A stretch of 64,000 bases of DNA from Bacilli bacterium. GTDB taxonomy: Bacteria; Bacillota_I; Bacilli_A; RF39; UBA660. This document shows, one piece after another, positions 50,864 through 61,384 of this stretch. Where the stretch lies: NCBI GenBank assembly GCA_016302505.1, contig JAEDNL010000001.1, positions 1 to 64,000 on the forward strand. The letters are read 5' to 3'. The position numbers and the translations under genes are program-made. Position 1 is the first letter of the stretch. The number at the start of each line of letters is the position of its first letter. The notes beneath the pieces are model-generated. The model was not told the DNA's origin and did no database searches. It saw only the letters and a program-made list of their open reading frames with translations.

Positions 50864-51397
50864 ATGAAGTTTTTAAAAAGATATATTTTGGCATTTTTGA
50901 TTTTTGCAATTTGTGGTTGGCTATATGAAGAGTTTCTTTTTATAGTAGAGGATCATGTTTTGGTAAATCGTGGGTCACTGTTTGGACCATGGTTACCCAT
51001 ATATGGATTTGGTGGACTTGCTGTAATTTTATTGTTTTATAAATGTAAAGATAAGAAAGTAATGATTGGTAAGGTTAATATTAGACCTATTATTTTGTTT
51101 TTTGAAACGACTATTATTTGTGTATTATTAGAACTTATTGCAACTTATATAATTGATTTTAGACCGCTTTGGGATTATAGTGATAAATTTATGAATTTTG
51201 AAGGGCGAATTGCACTTATTCCTGGTCTTAGATTTGGAATTCTTGCTTTATTTGGATTATATTATGTATATCCATTTGTGATAAAATTAGCGAATGTGAA
51301 AGATAAGAAAATTAACTTTTTGTATTTACTAATTTTTACATTATTTATAATTGATGCTTTAGCTAGAATTTGGCTGGACAATAATTATAGTATGTAG
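50864..51397 (+). CDS. putative ABC transporter permease, CmpB family
   Basis: This 177-aa membrane protein has four or five segments. ICGWLYEEFLF, LVNRGSLFGPWLPIYGFGG and LIATYIIDF are the conserved blocks of the family annotated as ABC_trans_CmpB, whose real function is uncertain. It follows the DUF6512-like gene by 12 bases with GGAG before the ATG. Confidence 0.8.
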   Translation: MKFLKRYILAFLIFAICGWLYEEFLFIVEDHVLVNRGSLFGPWLPIYGFGGLAVILLFYKCKDKKVMIGKVNIRPIILFFETTIICVLLELIATYIIDFRPLWDYSDKFMNFEGRIALIPGLRFGILALFGLYYVYPFVIKLANVKDKKINFLYLLIFTLFIIDALARIWLDNNYSM

Positions 51398-51453
51398 TTG
51401 ATTTTAAGGGATTATTTTGTTAGAATTGTAGGGAAGAAAGACGGGAGATATTT

Positions 51454-53097
51454 ATGACTGATAATGAAAAACTTGCAGAGCTTCTTTATCCTGATGTAAG
51501 GCTTACAATTGATGATTTGGAAAAGAAGTATCCTAAAAGAAATCTTGATGAAAAAGCAGAAGTTTGTCGTTTTGCACCTAGTCCAACGGGTAGAATGCAC
51601 ATGGGAAATTTATTTGCTTCTTTTGTTCCTGAAAGATTTGCTCATCAAAGTAATGGTGTATTTATTTTAAGAATTGAAGATACTGATGATAAAAGAGCAA
51701 TTGATGATGGAATAAATTTAATTATGCAGGATTTAAAAGAATATAATTATAAAGTTGATGAGGGACCTAATTCTGGTGGGGAATATGGACCATATATTCA
51801 AAGTCAAAGAAAAGAGATTTATCATACTGTTGCTAAGTATTTAGTATCTATTGGAAGAGCTTATCCTTGTTTTTGCAGTGAAGATGATTTAACTCACATG
51901 AGAGAACATCAAGAGCATAAGAAAGAAAGAATAGGTTATTATGGTAGGTATGCTAAGTGTCGTAATCTAACTTATGTTGAAGTAAAAGCTCATATTGATA
52001 ATGGCGATAAATGGGTTTTAAGGTTAAAGTCAATGGGCGATTTTAATAAAAAGATTGTTTTTAAAGATTTAATTAAAGGAACAATTGAATTACCAGAGAA
52101 TGATATAGACCAAGTTTTAGTAAAGTCTGACGGAATTCCGCCTTATGCTTTTGCTCATGTTTGTGATGATCATTTTATGAGAGTAACTATTGTTACAAGG
52201 GATGATTCATATATTTCTTCTGTTCCTTATCATTTAGAGTTATGGGATGCTTGTAGATTTGAAAAACCAAAGTTTGCTCATTTATTACCACTTAATAAAA
52301 AAGATGGAGAAGTGGTTAGAAAACTTAGTAAGCGTAAAGATCCAGAAGCAGCAGTAGCTTTTTATCACGAAAAGGGAATACCAACAGAAGCGGTAAAACT
52401 TTATTTTGCAACACTTTTAAATTCAAATTTTGATGGTTGGTTCTTACAAAATCAAGATAAAGATTATAATGATTTTACTTTTAGTTTTAATAAAATGAGT
52501 ACAAGTGGGGGTTCTTTATTTGACATAGAAAAACTATTAAATATTTCTAAAAATTATTTAAGTAGATTGAAAGCTGAAGAGGTCTTTGCAAATTTAGATA
52601 ATTGGTCTAAGGAGTTTGATAATGAGTTTAACCAGCTTATAAAACAATATAGAGATTATACTATTTCAGTTTTAAATATTGAAAGAGAGCAAAAAAAACC
52701 AAGAAAAGATTTTGCTTGCTATAGTGAAATAAAGAAGAATATTTGGTATATGTATGATGAATTGTTTTCCGATGTAGATTTTGATTTTAGTTTTTTGAAA
52801 CATGAGGAAGATGCGAGGAAAATAGTTTCTACATATTTAAGTGACTTTTTTGATATTAATGATGATAAAGAAACTTGGTTTAATAAGATTAAAGAACTTA
52901 CTGAAAAGATGGGTTATAATACTAATATGAAGGAGTATAAAGAAAATCCTGATGAGTTTAGGGGAAGTATAGCCGATATTAGTAATGTTATTAGGGTATC
53001 ACTTACTACTAAGTTAACTACTCCTGATTTATTTGAAATTATAAAACTTCTTGGAAATGAGCGAGTTTGTGAAAGATTTAAAAGAATTTGTGGATAA
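51454..53097 (+). CDS. gltX: glutamyl-tRNA synthetase
   Basis: The 547-aa class I synthetase charges tRNA-Glu. The HIGH-type motif lies in FAPSPTGRMHMGNL, RIEDTD follows, and the KMSKS-type motif is KLSKRKD. At 547 residues it is longer than the usual 480 or so, with the additional length mostly in the helical C-terminal anticodon-binding part. A tRNA-Glu gene is 4.4 kb upstream. GGGAGATATTT precedes the ATG. Confidence 0.9.
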   Translation: MTDNEKLAELLYPDVRLTIDDLEKKYPKRNLDEKAEVCRFAPSPTGRMHMGNLFASFVPERFAHQSNGVFILRIEDTDDKRAIDDGINLIMQDLKEYNYKVDEGPNSGGEYGPYIQSQRKEIYHTVAKYLVSIGRAYPCFCSEDDLTHMREHQEHKKERIGYYGRYAKCRNLTYVEVKAHIDNGDKWVLRLKSMGDFNKKIVFKDLIKGTIELPENDIDQVLVKSDGIPPYAFAHVCDDHFMRVTIVTRDDSYISSVPYHLELWDACRFEKPKFAHLLPLNKKDGEVVRKLSKRKDPEAAVAFYHEKGIPTEAVKLYFATLLNSNFDGWFLQNQDKDYNDFTFSFNKMSTSGGSLFDIEKLLNISKNYLSRLKAEEVFANLDNWSKEFDNEFNQLIKQYRDYTISVLNIEREQKKPRKDFACYSEIKKNIWYMYDELFSDVDFDFSFLKHEEDARKIVSTYLSDFFDINDDKETWFNKIKELTEKMGYNTNMKEYKENPDEFRGSIADISNVIRVSLTTKLTTPDLFEIIKLLGNERVCERFKRICG

Positions 53098-53121
53098 TTT
53101 GTAAGTTATTCACATTTTTTA

Positions 53122-53233
53122 TTGACTTTTGGGATTGTTTTTCATATAATTCATATTGGTACATTTTGATTTACTCTTTTATTTGGCGACGTGGGAAGTT
53201 TAAATTTATGAGAGTAATGAAAGGAATTATTTT
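53122..53233 (+). promoter_or_regulatory. rplM promoter and L13-type leader RNA
   Basis: TTGACT (53122-53127), a 17-base spacer and TATAAT (53145-53150) start a leader of about 75 bases. In it, TTTACTCTT can pair with GAGAGTAA, enclosing a GGCGACGTGGGA loop, just before AAAGGAATT. Firmicutes rplM genes commonly carry an autoregulatory L13 leader; I infer this is one. Confidence 0.6.
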
Positions 53234-53665
53234 ATGAAGACATTTATGCAAACAAAAGAAACAGTTGATCGTAAGTGGTATGTAATTGATGCTGCTGAGT
53301 TACCTTTAGGTAGAGTTGCTACTAAGGCTGCTACTATTTTAAGAGGAAAACATAAAGCAACATTTACACCACATATTGATTGTGGAGACTATGTAATTAT
53401 TGTTAATGCATCTAAAGTTAAATTAACTGGTAATAAGATTAATGATAAGATGTATTATAATCATTCTGGATTTCCAGGTGGACTTAGAACTCGTAATGCG
53501 AAGACTATGTTAGAAAATTATCCAGTAGAAATGGTAGAAAGAGCAGTAAAGGGAATGCTTCCAAATGGACCTTTAGGTAGACAAATGTATCGTAAGTTAT
53601 TTGTTTATGCTGGAGCAGAACATAAGCAAGAGGCTCAAAAACCAACTGCTATTACGATTGATTAG
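53234..53665 (+). CDS. rplM: ribosomal protein L13
   Basis: The 143-aa protein matches uL13 end to end: [48 protein letters not shown] and [16 protein letters not shown]. It is followed by rpsI, the usual order. Confidence 0.97.
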   Translation: MKTFMQTKETVDRKWYVIDAAELPLGRVATKAATILRGKHKATFTPHIDCGDYVIIVNASKVKLTGNKINDKMYYNHSGFPGGLRTRNAKTMLENYPVEMVERAVKGMLPNGPLGRQMYRKLFVYAGAEHKQEAQKPTAITID

Positions 53666-53675
53666 GAGAGAGATT

Positions 53676-54092
53676 ATGAAGAAAAGTGAAGTTACTGCAA
53701 CAGGCAGAAGAAAACGTTCTATTGCTCAAGTTAAGTTAGTTACTGGTAAGGGTAATATTATAGTTAATGGAAAAGATGTAAATGAGTATATGCCTTTTCC
53801 TACACTTGTTATGGATTTGAAACAACCGTTAGTATTAACTAATAATGAAAATACATTTGATGTTTTTGTTAAAGTTAATGGTGGTGGATTTTCAGGACAA
53901 GCTGGAGCTATTAGACTTGCTATTACTAAGGCTTTAGTTGAACTTGATGCTGATACTGACCAATCAAGAGATGATGCATATAAGAAAATTCTTAGAGAAG
54001 CTGGTTTCTTAACTCGTGATCCAAGAGTTAAAGAACGTAAAAAATATGGACTTAAAAAGGCTCGTAGAGCACCACAATTTTCTAAACGTTAG
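53676..54092 (+). CDS. rpsI: ribosomal protein S9
   Basis: This 138-aa uS9 has [35 protein letters not shown] and the basic C-terminus ending in [11 protein letters not shown] 53676 follows GGAGAG, nine bases after the rplM stop. Confidence 0.97.
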   Translation: MKKSEVTATGRRKRSIAQVKLVTGKGNIIVNGKDVNEYMPFPTLVMDLKQPLVLTNNENTFDVFVKVNGGGFSGQAGAIRLAITKALVELDADTDQSRDDAYKKILREAGFLTRDPRVKERKKYGLKKARRAPQFSKR

Positions 54093-54109
54093 TTTAAAAT
54101 GTTTCTTTT

Positions 54110-54131
54110 ACCCCTTAATTGGGGTTTTTGT
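54110..54131 (+). terminator. rplM-rpsI terminator
   Basis: ACCCC-TTAATT-GGGGT is followed by TTTTG. Confidence 0.75.
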
Positions 54132-54194
54132 TTGCAATATTATTCTTGATTTAAATTAAATATTAAGATAGACTATTTACTTAAGGAGATTTGT

Positions 54195-55529
54195 ATGAAG
54201 GACGTTGTAAATTTTTTAGAAAGTTTAAATATTTTAGATGATGAACTCGTAGTTTTGGCTTGCTCTTATGGGCCTGATTCTATGTGTTTATTAAATTTAC
54301 TTTTGGATTGTAATTTTAATGTTGTTGTTGCTCATGTTAATCATATGGTGCGTGAAGAGTCTTTTGAGGAATATAGGCTGATGAAGGAGTACTGTGAAGA
54401 GCGTGATGTTAAATTTGAATATTATCAGTTTGAGAATAAAATTACTAAGAATTTTGAGGCAACGGCTAGGTTAAAAAGATATAATTTTTTTGAAGAAGTA
54501 TTAACTAAATATCATTCTAGATACTTGTTTACAGCTCACCACGGAGATGATTTGGTAGAAACAGTATTAATGAGATTATCTAGGGGAGCATCTTTTAGAG
54601 GTTATGCTGGGTTTAGAGAGATTAGTGATTTTAGAGGTAAATTTTTAGTTAGACCTTTATTGTTTGTTGCAAAAGAAGATATTAATAAATTTAATTCTAA
54701 GAGGAATATTCCTTCTTCTTTTGATTATACTAATGCTGATAAGAGTTTTACACGAAATAGGTATCGTTTAGATGTTTTACCAATACTTAAAGATATTAAT
54801 CCTAAAATTCACAAGAAATTCATAAAGTTCAGTCATACTATAAGTGAATATGATGATTATGTTGAAAATGAGGTTAAAATTTTATATAGTCGTTTATATT
54901 CATTTAATAGATTAGATTTGAATGAGTTTGATGTTTTACCCCTTCTACTAAAAAAACGTTTACTGTGTGAGATATTTTCTAATTTATATAATGGTGAAAT
55001 TATTAATATTAATGATAAGCATTTAAATCTAATCTTTAATTTGATTGATAGTAAGTCTTGTGGACAGGTTAATTTACCTAAGAAGATTATGGTTGTAAAG
55101 TATTATAATATCTTAGAGTTTAAAGTTAATGATGCCGGTTTAAAAAGATTTGATTATATATTTGAAGATAAAGTTATGCTTCCTTTTGGTTATATTGAAA
55201 AGTTAAGTGAAGATATTAATTCAAAAAGTAATTATATTATTAGATTAAGTTCTAAGGAGATAAGTTTACCACTACATGTAAGATCAAGATGTAATGGTGA
55301 TATTATGTTTGTTAAAAATTTAAATGGTAGCAAGAAAATTAAGAATATTTTGATTGATGAAAAGGTTCCTTCTGATAAAAGAGATGGGGTGCCAGTTGTT
55401 ACTGATAGTGATGGTAAAATTTTATGGCTTGCAGGCGTAAAAAAGAGTAAATTTGATAAACAAAGTGATGAATATTATGATATAATATTAAGGTATGTAA
55501 AAAAGGAGAAAGAGTTTGATGAAGAATAA
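54195..55529 (+). CDS. tilS: tRNA(Ile)-lysidine synthase with an altered PP-loop
   Basis: TilS modifies C34 of tRNA-Ile so that it reads AUA. The protein is 444 aa. The PP-loop, normally SGGxDS, reads S24-Y-G-P-D-S29: the first glycine is Tyr. Other family segments are present: VAHVNHMVREES, EATARLKRY, LFTAHHGDDLVETVLMRLSRG and FTRNRYRL. A C-terminal domain ending in WLAGVKKS follows. AAGGAG precedes the ATG. It overlaps ftsH, as in many Firmicutes, but without the usual hpt between. Confidence 0.9.
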   Translation: MKDVVNFLESLNILDDELVVLACSYGPDSMCLLNLLLDCNFNVVVAHVNHMVREESFEEYRLMKEYCEERDVKFEYYQFENKITKNFEATARLKRYNFFEEVLTKYHSRYLFTAHHGDDLVETVLMRLSRGASFRGYAGFREISDFRGKFLVRPLLFVAKEDINKFNSKRNIPSSFDYTNADKSFTRNRYRLDVLPILKDINPKIHKKFIKFSHTISEYDDYVENEVKILYSRLYSFNRLDLNEFDVLPLLLKKRLLCEIFSNLYNGEIININDKHLNLIFNLIDSKSCGQVNLPKKIMVVKYYNILEFKVNDAGLKRFDYIFEDKVMLPFGYIEKLSEDINSKSNYIIRLSSKEISLPLHVRSRCNGDIMFVKNLNGSKKIKNILIDEKVPSDKRDGVPVVTDSDGKILWLAGVKKSKFDKQSDEYYDIILRYVKKEKEFDEE

Positions 55530-57489
55530 GAAAAGTTATACTAAACAGTCAGTTCCGTATGCGATATTATTTATTGTTATTATTGGAGTATTATTGTTTT
55601 TTAATTTATCTCAATATAAGGTTTATGAGTATTCTTATGATGAGTTTATTAAAAGATTATCTGAAGGAGAAGTTACTAAGTTAGAGATAACACCAAAGAA
55701 TGGTTCAGGTGTTTATGTTATTGATGGTGCTTTAAAAGATTATAAGAGTACTGAAAGCTTTAGAGTTAATGCACCTTTATCTGATACTGTTTTAGAGAAA
55801 GTAATGAAGTATGTTGATGAAGATGATATTGAGGTTATTACGAATGCTAATCCAGAAAATAATGGATTTGTAACGGTTTTAATCAATGTTGTTCCAACTG
55901 TATTATTAATTGGTGCAACTATTTGGTTATTTTCAAAGATTAGTGGAAGTAATAAAAATAGTATGGACTTTGGAAGAAGCCGTGCTAAATTAAATGAGGA
56001 AGCTAAGGCTAAATTTAGTGATGTTGCTGGTCTTGTTGAGGAAAAAGAAGAAGTTGCTGAGTTAATTGATTTCTTAAAAAATCCAAAGAAATTTCAAAAA
56101 CTTGGTGCTAGAATTCCAAAGGGAGTTTTACTTGTAGGGCCTCCAGGAACTGGTAAAACATTACTTGCTAAAGCTGTTGCTGGTGAGGCAAATGTACCAT
56201 TTTATTATATTAGTGGTTCTGATTTTGTTGAGTTATTTGTTGGTGTTGGGGCTTCACGTGTTCGTGATATGTTTAAACAAGCTAAACAATCAGCGCCTTG
56301 CTTAATATTTATTGATGAAATAGATGCTGTTGGTCGTCAAAGAGGTACTGGTTTAGGCGGTGGCCATGATGAAAGAGAGCAAACTCTTAACCAATTATTA
56401 ACTGAAATGGATGGTTTTGGTGCTAACGAAGGAATTATTATTATTGCTGCAACCAATAGACCTGATGTTTTAGATCCAGCTTTACTTAGACCAGGTAGAT
56501 TTGATAGACAAGTTACTGTTAGTCTTCCAGATCAAAAGGAAAGAGAAGCTATATTAAATGTTCATGCTCGTAATAAAATATTTGATAAGAGTGTAAATTT
56601 ATCTAATATTTCAAAACGTACACCAGGATTTAGTGGGGCAGATTTAGAAAATTTACTTAATGAAGCAGCACTTCTAGCGGTAAGAAGAAATTTACCAGCA
56701 ATTACGATGGCTGAAATTGATGAAGCAACTGATAGAGTTTTAATGGGACCTGCTAAGGTAAGTCATACAATTACACCAAAAGAGAAAGAATTAATTGCTT
56801 TACATGAAAGTGGTCATGCAGTAATTGGAATGAAAGTTCCTGATGCTGAGGTTGTTCATAAGATTACAATTATTCCTAGAGGTGTAGCTGGTGGTTATAC
56901 AATGATGCTTCCTAAGGAAGAAAAAATTGCGATTATGACTAAGAGTGAACTTCTATCTACTATTACCGGATTGCTTGGTGGTAGAGTGAGTGAAGAATTA
57001 TTCTTTGGTGAAATAACTACTGGGGCTAGTGATGACTTTAGTAAAGCCACTAAGATTGCTCGTTCTATGGTTACTGAGTACGGTATGAGTGATTTAGGAC
57101 CTGTACAATTAGAACAAAAAAGTGAAGGCGTTTTCTTAGGACGTGATTATAATAAGAGTAAAAACTTTAGTGATGCTGTTGCTTTAGAAATAGATCAAGA
57201 AGTTAGAAAGATTATGAGTCAGTGTTATAAGGAAGCTACAAGAATTTTAAAAGAAAATGAGAAATTAGTTAGATTACTTGCTGATACTTTAATTGAAAGA
57301 GAAACTATTACTAAAGAAGAAATTGAAGAATTAGTTGAAACTGGTCATATTTCAGATGGTTTTGAACCAAAAGAAGAAGAAATAGATTTAAAAGAAAGAG
57401 CGAAAGTTTTAGGTATTAAAGGATACAATAAAATGAGCTTGGAAGAATTAAAAGAAGCAATCAAAGATGCAGAGAACTCTTTAAAATAG
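55519..57489 (+). CDS. ftsH: ATP-dependent zinc metalloprotease FtsH
   Basis: This ~656-aa protein has two N-terminal membrane segments (about 12-28 and 124-141), an AAA+ module with [27 protein letters not shown] and [17 protein letters not shown], and protease site HESGH. It degrades misassembled membrane and regulatory proteins. The C-terminal ~45 residues after the peptidase include a short [20 protein letters not shown] helical tail. ATG 55519 (or TTG 55516) overlaps the tilS end. Confidence 0.96.
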   Translation: MKNKKSYTKQSVPYAILFIVIIGVLLFFNLSQYKVYEYSYDEFIKRLSEGEVTKLEITPKNGSGVYVIDGALKDYKSTESFRVNAPLSDTVLEKVMKYVDEDDIEVITNANPENNGFVTVLINVVPTVLLIGATIWLFSKISGSNKNSMDFGRSRAKLNEEAKAKFSDVAGLVEEKEEVAELIDFLKNPKKFQKLGARIPKGVLLVGPPGTGKTLLAKAVAGEANVPFYYISGSDFVELFVGVGASRVRDMFKQAKQSAPCLIFIDEIDAVGRQRGTGLGGGHDEREQTLNQLLTEMDGFGANEGIIIIAATNRPDVLDPALLRPGRFDRQVTVSLPDQKEREAILNVHARNKIFDKSVNLSNISKRTPGFSGADLENLLNEAALLAVRRNLPAITMAEIDEATDRVLMGPAKVSHTITPKEKELIALHESGHAVIGMKVPDAEVVHKITIIPRGVAGGYTMMLPKEEKIAIMTKSELLSTITGLLGGRVSEELFFGEITTGASDDFSKATKIARSMVTEYGMSDLGPVQLEQKSEGVFLGRDYNKSKNFSDAVALEIDQEVRKIMSQCYKEATRILKENEKLVRLLADTLIERETITKEEIEELVETGHISDGFEPKEEEIDLKERAKVLGIKGYNKMSLEELKEAIKDAENSLK

Positions 57490-57500
57490 AGTTCTTTTTT
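57473..57500 (+). terminator. ftsH terminator
   Basis: AGAACTCT pairs with AGAGTTCT across the stop codon and is followed by six T. Confidence 0.75.
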
Positions 57501-57530
57501 GTTATACTAATTATAGTAAAGGAGAACAGT

Positions 57531-58616
57531 ATGAAATATAAATGCGAAAAATGTGGACAAATAATAGATTATGAACATAATTTTTGCCCTTATTGTGGAC
57601 AAGTGACTGCTAAGGGATTTATGTTTTTTAAAGATCCCCATAATCAGGAGTTATTTAAGGGTGCTGGTTTTGCTCTTAGGAAAAGAATTGGTATGTATTT
57701 TTCTTTATGCGTAATTATACTTACGATAGGTGCTGGTTTAGTTGCGTATAGACAAATGGATTTATTTAGACCTTTTGCTTATTTAAATCAGAAATATTTT
57801 TATTACAAGCACGGCTATTATAGAACTTTACTGGATAATAATATTTTATATGTAGATGAAATAGATTCAGAATTAGAGGCAAAAAGTTTAATAAAAAAAG
57901 ATACTAGTAATCAATCTTGGAAGTGTGTTTATGATGAAGAATTATCTAGAAAACAGGTGGCTTACGAAGAAAAATACGGTATTATGAATATTAATTTATG
58001 TGATTTAGATTTAGAAACATCAGAAAAAATTTTTAATGTTTTAGATGTTTATGATGGATTATTTCCAAATACTTTAAATAGACTAACTAATTTAACACTT
58101 ACAAATTCTGATGATGATAATGATTTTATAGCAGTTTTTAATCCGCTTAATAATATTTTAAAGAATTCGGATAAACTTGTTAATAAGACAGAGATTTTGC
58201 TAAATAGTTATTTCTTTTTGAATAAAGATATCATGAATAGTTATAATATAAGGAGCCAGTGGTATGTTAGGAATGCTTCTTGGGAGTCATTGTTAGCTCA
58301 TGAATTGGGACATTATTTACTATATTACTATGCTTTATCAAGTTTTGGTAATAATTCGTTTTTATATGTTAATGAAGATAATATGATTGAGTTTGCTGAT
58401 TTTGAAAATTTGTTTTTGAATGAATATTTTGCGAAAGGAATATTGGATAATTTAAATATTAGTGAAGTTAATATGTCAGAATATGCGGCTGAATCTTTCA
58501 ACTTAGGTAATTATAGTGAGGTAATTGCTGAGGCAGTTCATGACTATTTTGTTAATAGGGAAGATGCTGATAGTGATAGTTTACGGATAGTTTATTATAT
58601 AAAAGGAGCATTATAA
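57531..58616 (+). CDS. membrane-anchored zinc-ribbon metallopeptidase-like protein
   Basis: The N-terminal zinc ribbon of this 361-aa protein (CEKCGQ...FCPYCGQ) is followed by one membrane segment (about 55-72, LCVIILTIGAGLVAY) and an extracytoplasmic domain. LLAHELGHYLLYYYAL is a clear HExxH zinc-protease motif; a third ligand is likely in NEYFAKG or EVIAEAVHD. It may cut cell-surface proteins. The family is not assigned. It overlaps the 57-aa gene at TAATG. Confidence 0.7.
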   Translation: MKYKCEKCGQIIDYEHNFCPYCGQVTAKGFMFFKDPHNQELFKGAGFALRKRIGMYFSLCVIILTIGAGLVAYRQMDLFRPFAYLNQKYFYYKHGYYRTLLDNNILYVDEIDSELEAKSLIKKDTSNQSWKCVYDEELSRKQVAYEEKYGIMNINLCDLDLETSEKIFNVLDVYDGLFPNTLNRLTNLTLTNSDDDNDFIAVFNPLNNILKNSDKLVNKTEILLNSYFFLNKDIMNSYNIRSQWYVRNASWESLLAHELGHYLLYYYALSSFGNNSFLYVNEDNMIEFADFENLFLNEYFAKGILDNLNISEVNMSEYAAESFNLGNYSEVIAEAVHDYFVNREDADSDSLRIVYYIKGAL

Positions 58617-58789
58617 TGAGATGTCATAATTGTGGAAAGAAATTAGTAAAACATAGCAAGTACTGTTCATATTGTGGGCTAAGAAGACAGTTTGTTTTTT
58701 CGTTTTTATTTGTTAGGGTATTTCTTGTTGTGTTGATATTTCTATTTATTTTATTATTAATTATGCTTGGTTTATCATTTGTATTGTAA
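58616..58789 (+). CDS. 57-aa zinc-ribbon membrane protein
   Basis: A short gene overlaps the stop of the metallopeptidase-like gene (TAATG). It encodes CHNCGKKLVKHSKYCSYCG, a zinc ribbon, then one strongly hydrophobic segment to the C-terminus. Same ribbon-plus-membrane plan as its upstream neighbour and the 37947 protein. AAAGGAGC precedes the ATG. Confidence 0.75.
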   Translation: MRCHNCGKKLVKHSKYCSYCGLRRQFVFSFLFVRVFLVVLIFLFILLLIMLGLSFVL

Positions 58790-58801
58790 AGGATGTGTTT
58801 T

Positions 58802-61384
58802 ATGAAAGAAGTTTATAAAAAAAGTTTACAGGAGGTTTTTGAATATTACGAGAGTTTTGAAAAAGGACTATCTAGTAATGAAGCTTTAAATAGATTATAT
58901 AAAAATGGAAAAAATAAGTTAAAAGAGCCAAAAAAACAGTCTCTTGTTTTGATGTTTTTGTCACAGTTTAAAGACACTATGGTTATTTTGCTTTTAATTG
59001 CTTCTTTATTTTCAGCAGTTATTTCATTTATTTCTCATGAGTCTTATGTTGATACGATTATCATTTTAGTAATTGTTTTTATTAATGCTATTTTGTCATT
59101 TATACAAGAAAAAAAGGCTGATGAGTCAATCAGTGAGTTAAATAAGATGTTTACAACTTTTTGTTATGTGTTAAGAGACGGCAAGAAGGTAAAAATTAAT
59201 GCTGAAGATTTGGTTGCCGGCGATATTGTTGAGATAGAAGCTGGAGATTATGTTGCTGCTGATGGAAGACTCATTCGTGAAAATGATTTAGCGATAAGTG
59301 AAGCGACATTAACTGGTGAATCTAAGGGAATAAAAAAAGAGGTTTGCGATATTTCGGAGACTACTGAACTATATGCTAGAAAGAATATGGTGTTTGCTGG
59401 CTGTAATGTTTTAAATGGTCATGCTTTTTATATAGTAACTGCAACTGGAATGGATACTGAGCTTGGCTTAATTGCGGATAGTTTGATAAATAAAGAAAAG
59501 GACATAACGCCACTACAAAAGAGAATAAATCATTTGAGTAAAGTGTTATCTTATATAATTATTTTTATTATTCTTTTAATGATGATTGTTGGGTTTATTC
59601 TTAAAAATGATTTTGTTGATGTACTAATGTTATCAATTTCTTTAGCGGTTGCAGCTATTCCGGAGGGGCTTTCTTCAGTTATAACTATTATTCTATCTAT
59701 TGGTATGACTAGCATGGCGAAGAAGAATGTTATTATTAGAAAGATAGCCAGTGTTGAAACGCTGGGGTCTGCAAATGTAATTTGTTCTGATAAAACGGGA
59801 ACTATTACCCAAAATAAGATGGAAATTAAGTATTTGTTTTATGATAATGAAGAAAAGAGTGATGTATCTTCAGATAATGAATTAGTAAAATGTGCAGTGT
59901 TATGTAATAATGTTATTTGTTCTAATGGAAAATATTTGGGTGATGAGACCGAGATTGCTATTTATAAATATTTGGAAGGCAAACAAACTAGTGTAAGTGA
60001 TTATGAAAGAGTATTAGAACATCCTTTTGATTCTGAGAGAAAAATGATGAGTGTTTTGGTTCGTCATGGTAAAGATTTGAAATTTTATACTAAGGGTAGT
60101 TTAGATTCGGTCTTAAAGAAGTGTAAGAGTTATTTATTAAATGGTAAAGTTTTAAAGCTTGATGATTCAGTAATTAAAAAGATAAAAGATGCTGAGGAAG
60201 AGGCAGCTCAAAAGTCACTTAGAATATTAGCGTTTGCATATTCGGTTGATAATGCAGAAGAAGATATGATTTTTATTGGACTTATGGGAATGATGGATCC
60301 ACCAAGAAATGATGTAGGTTTTGCCATAGATTCTTGTAAAAAGTTTGGAATAAGACCAATTATGATTACGGGGGATAGTTTAAATACAGCTATTGCGATT
60401 GGTAAAACAGTTGGAATTATTAGTAATGATAAAGAAGCTATTTTAGGTAAGGATATTGATGATTTATGTGATGATGAGCTTGCGTTAGCGGTTAATAAGT
60501 ATAGCGTTTATGCAAGAGTATCACCTAATACTAAGTTAAAAATTGTTAATGAATTACAGAGAGAGAATAATGTTGTAGCAATGACGGGTGATGGAGTTAA
60601 TGATGCTCCAGCTATCTTACAAGCTGATATTGGTATTGGTATGGGAATTACTGGTACAGAGGTTGTAAAAAATGTTGCTGATTGTATTTTATTAGATGAT
60701 TCATTTGCAACCATAGTTGATGGTGCAGTGGAAGGAAGAAGAATTACTAGTAATATTAAAAAAGTCATATTGTATTTGCTTGCGGGAAATATTATTGAAG
60801 TAATTTTAGTATTTGTTTCTATGATTATGAATGTTGAAATGTTTACGACAATACAGCTTCTTTGGCTTAATTTAGTTACAGATTCAATTCCAGCGATAAT
60901 GCTAGCTTATGAGAAAGATTATGATAATGATAATAGAGTATATATGCAAGGCAACTTTATGACACCATTTTTAGTTAGTAAAATATTTATTGGAGCATTT
61001 TTAAAATCAGTTTTGATGATGGGATTCTTTATTTATTATTCTAAGAGTCTTGGAGTAAATGCGGCAGGAAGTTTGATGTTCATATTCTTAATAGCTCATG
61101 AGTTATTGTTTGCTTTTAGTTGTAAAAATCCTAAAAGAAATGTGATAAATAAGAGTTTTTTTGATAATAAGTATTTAAATATTGGAATGCTTATAATTCT
61201 TTTTGTTCAGATACTTATATTAACAACGCCGCTTTCTAAGTATTTTATTGTTACAGGATTGGGTTTAAAAAATATTTTAGTAGTAATATGTGCATCTTTA
61301 ATAATGTTTTTGGTTGGTGAATTATTAAAACCAGTTTATAATAAATTTTTTAAAGATTATAGGGGTGATGTTAATGAAAAGTAG
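58802..61384 (+). CDS. P-type Ca2+-transporting ATPase (P2 type)
   Basis: The ~860-aa cation pump has DKTGTITQNKM (phosphorylation site), PEGLSSVITIIL (transmembrane Ca2+ site region), actuator SEATLTGES and GDGVNDAPAILQADIG. Membrane segments pair at about 60-95, 245-300 and 670-850. The N-terminal cation ATPase domain is typical of bacterial PMCA/SERCA-like pumps. ATG 58802 follows AAAGGAT. Confidence 0.92.
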   Translation: MKEVYKKSLQEVFEYYESFEKGLSSNEALNRLYKNGKNKLKEPKKQSLVLMFLSQFKDTMVILLLIASLFSAVISFISHESYVDTIIILVIVFINAILSFIQEKKADESISELNKMFTTFCYVLRDGKKVKINAEDLVAGDIVEIEAGDYVAADGRLIRENDLAISEATLTGESKGIKKEVCDISETTELYARKNMVFAGCNVLNGHAFYIVTATGMDTELGLIADSLINKEKDITPLQKRINHLSKVLSYIIIFIILLMMIVGFILKNDFVDVLMLSISLAVAAIPEGLSSVITIILSIGMTSMAKKNVIIRKIASVETLGSANVICSDKTGTITQNKMEIKYLFYDNEEKSDVSSDNELVKCAVLCNNVICSNGKYLGDETEIAIYKYLEGKQTSVSDYERVLEHPFDSERKMMSVLVRHGKDLKFYTKGSLDSVLKKCKSYLLNGKVLKLDDSVIKKIKDAEEEAAQKSLRILAFAYSVDNAEEDMIFIGLMGMMDPPRNDVGFAIDSCKKFGIRPIMITGDSLNTAIAIGKTVGIISNDKEAILGKDIDDLCDDELALAVNKYSVYARVSPNTKLKIVNELQRENNVVAMTGDGVNDAPAILQADIGIGMGITGTEVVKNVADCILLDDSFATIVDGAVEGRRITSNIKKVILYLLAGNIIEVILVFVSMIMNVEMFTTIQLLWLNLVTDSIPAIMLAYEKDYDNDNRVYMQGNFMTPFLVSKIFIGAFLKSVLMMGFFIYYSKSLGVNAAGSLMFIFLIAHELLFAFSCKNPKRNVINKSFFDNKYLNIGMLIILFVQILILTTPLSKYFIVTGLGLKNILVVICASLIMFLVGELLKPVYNKFFKDYRGDVNEK

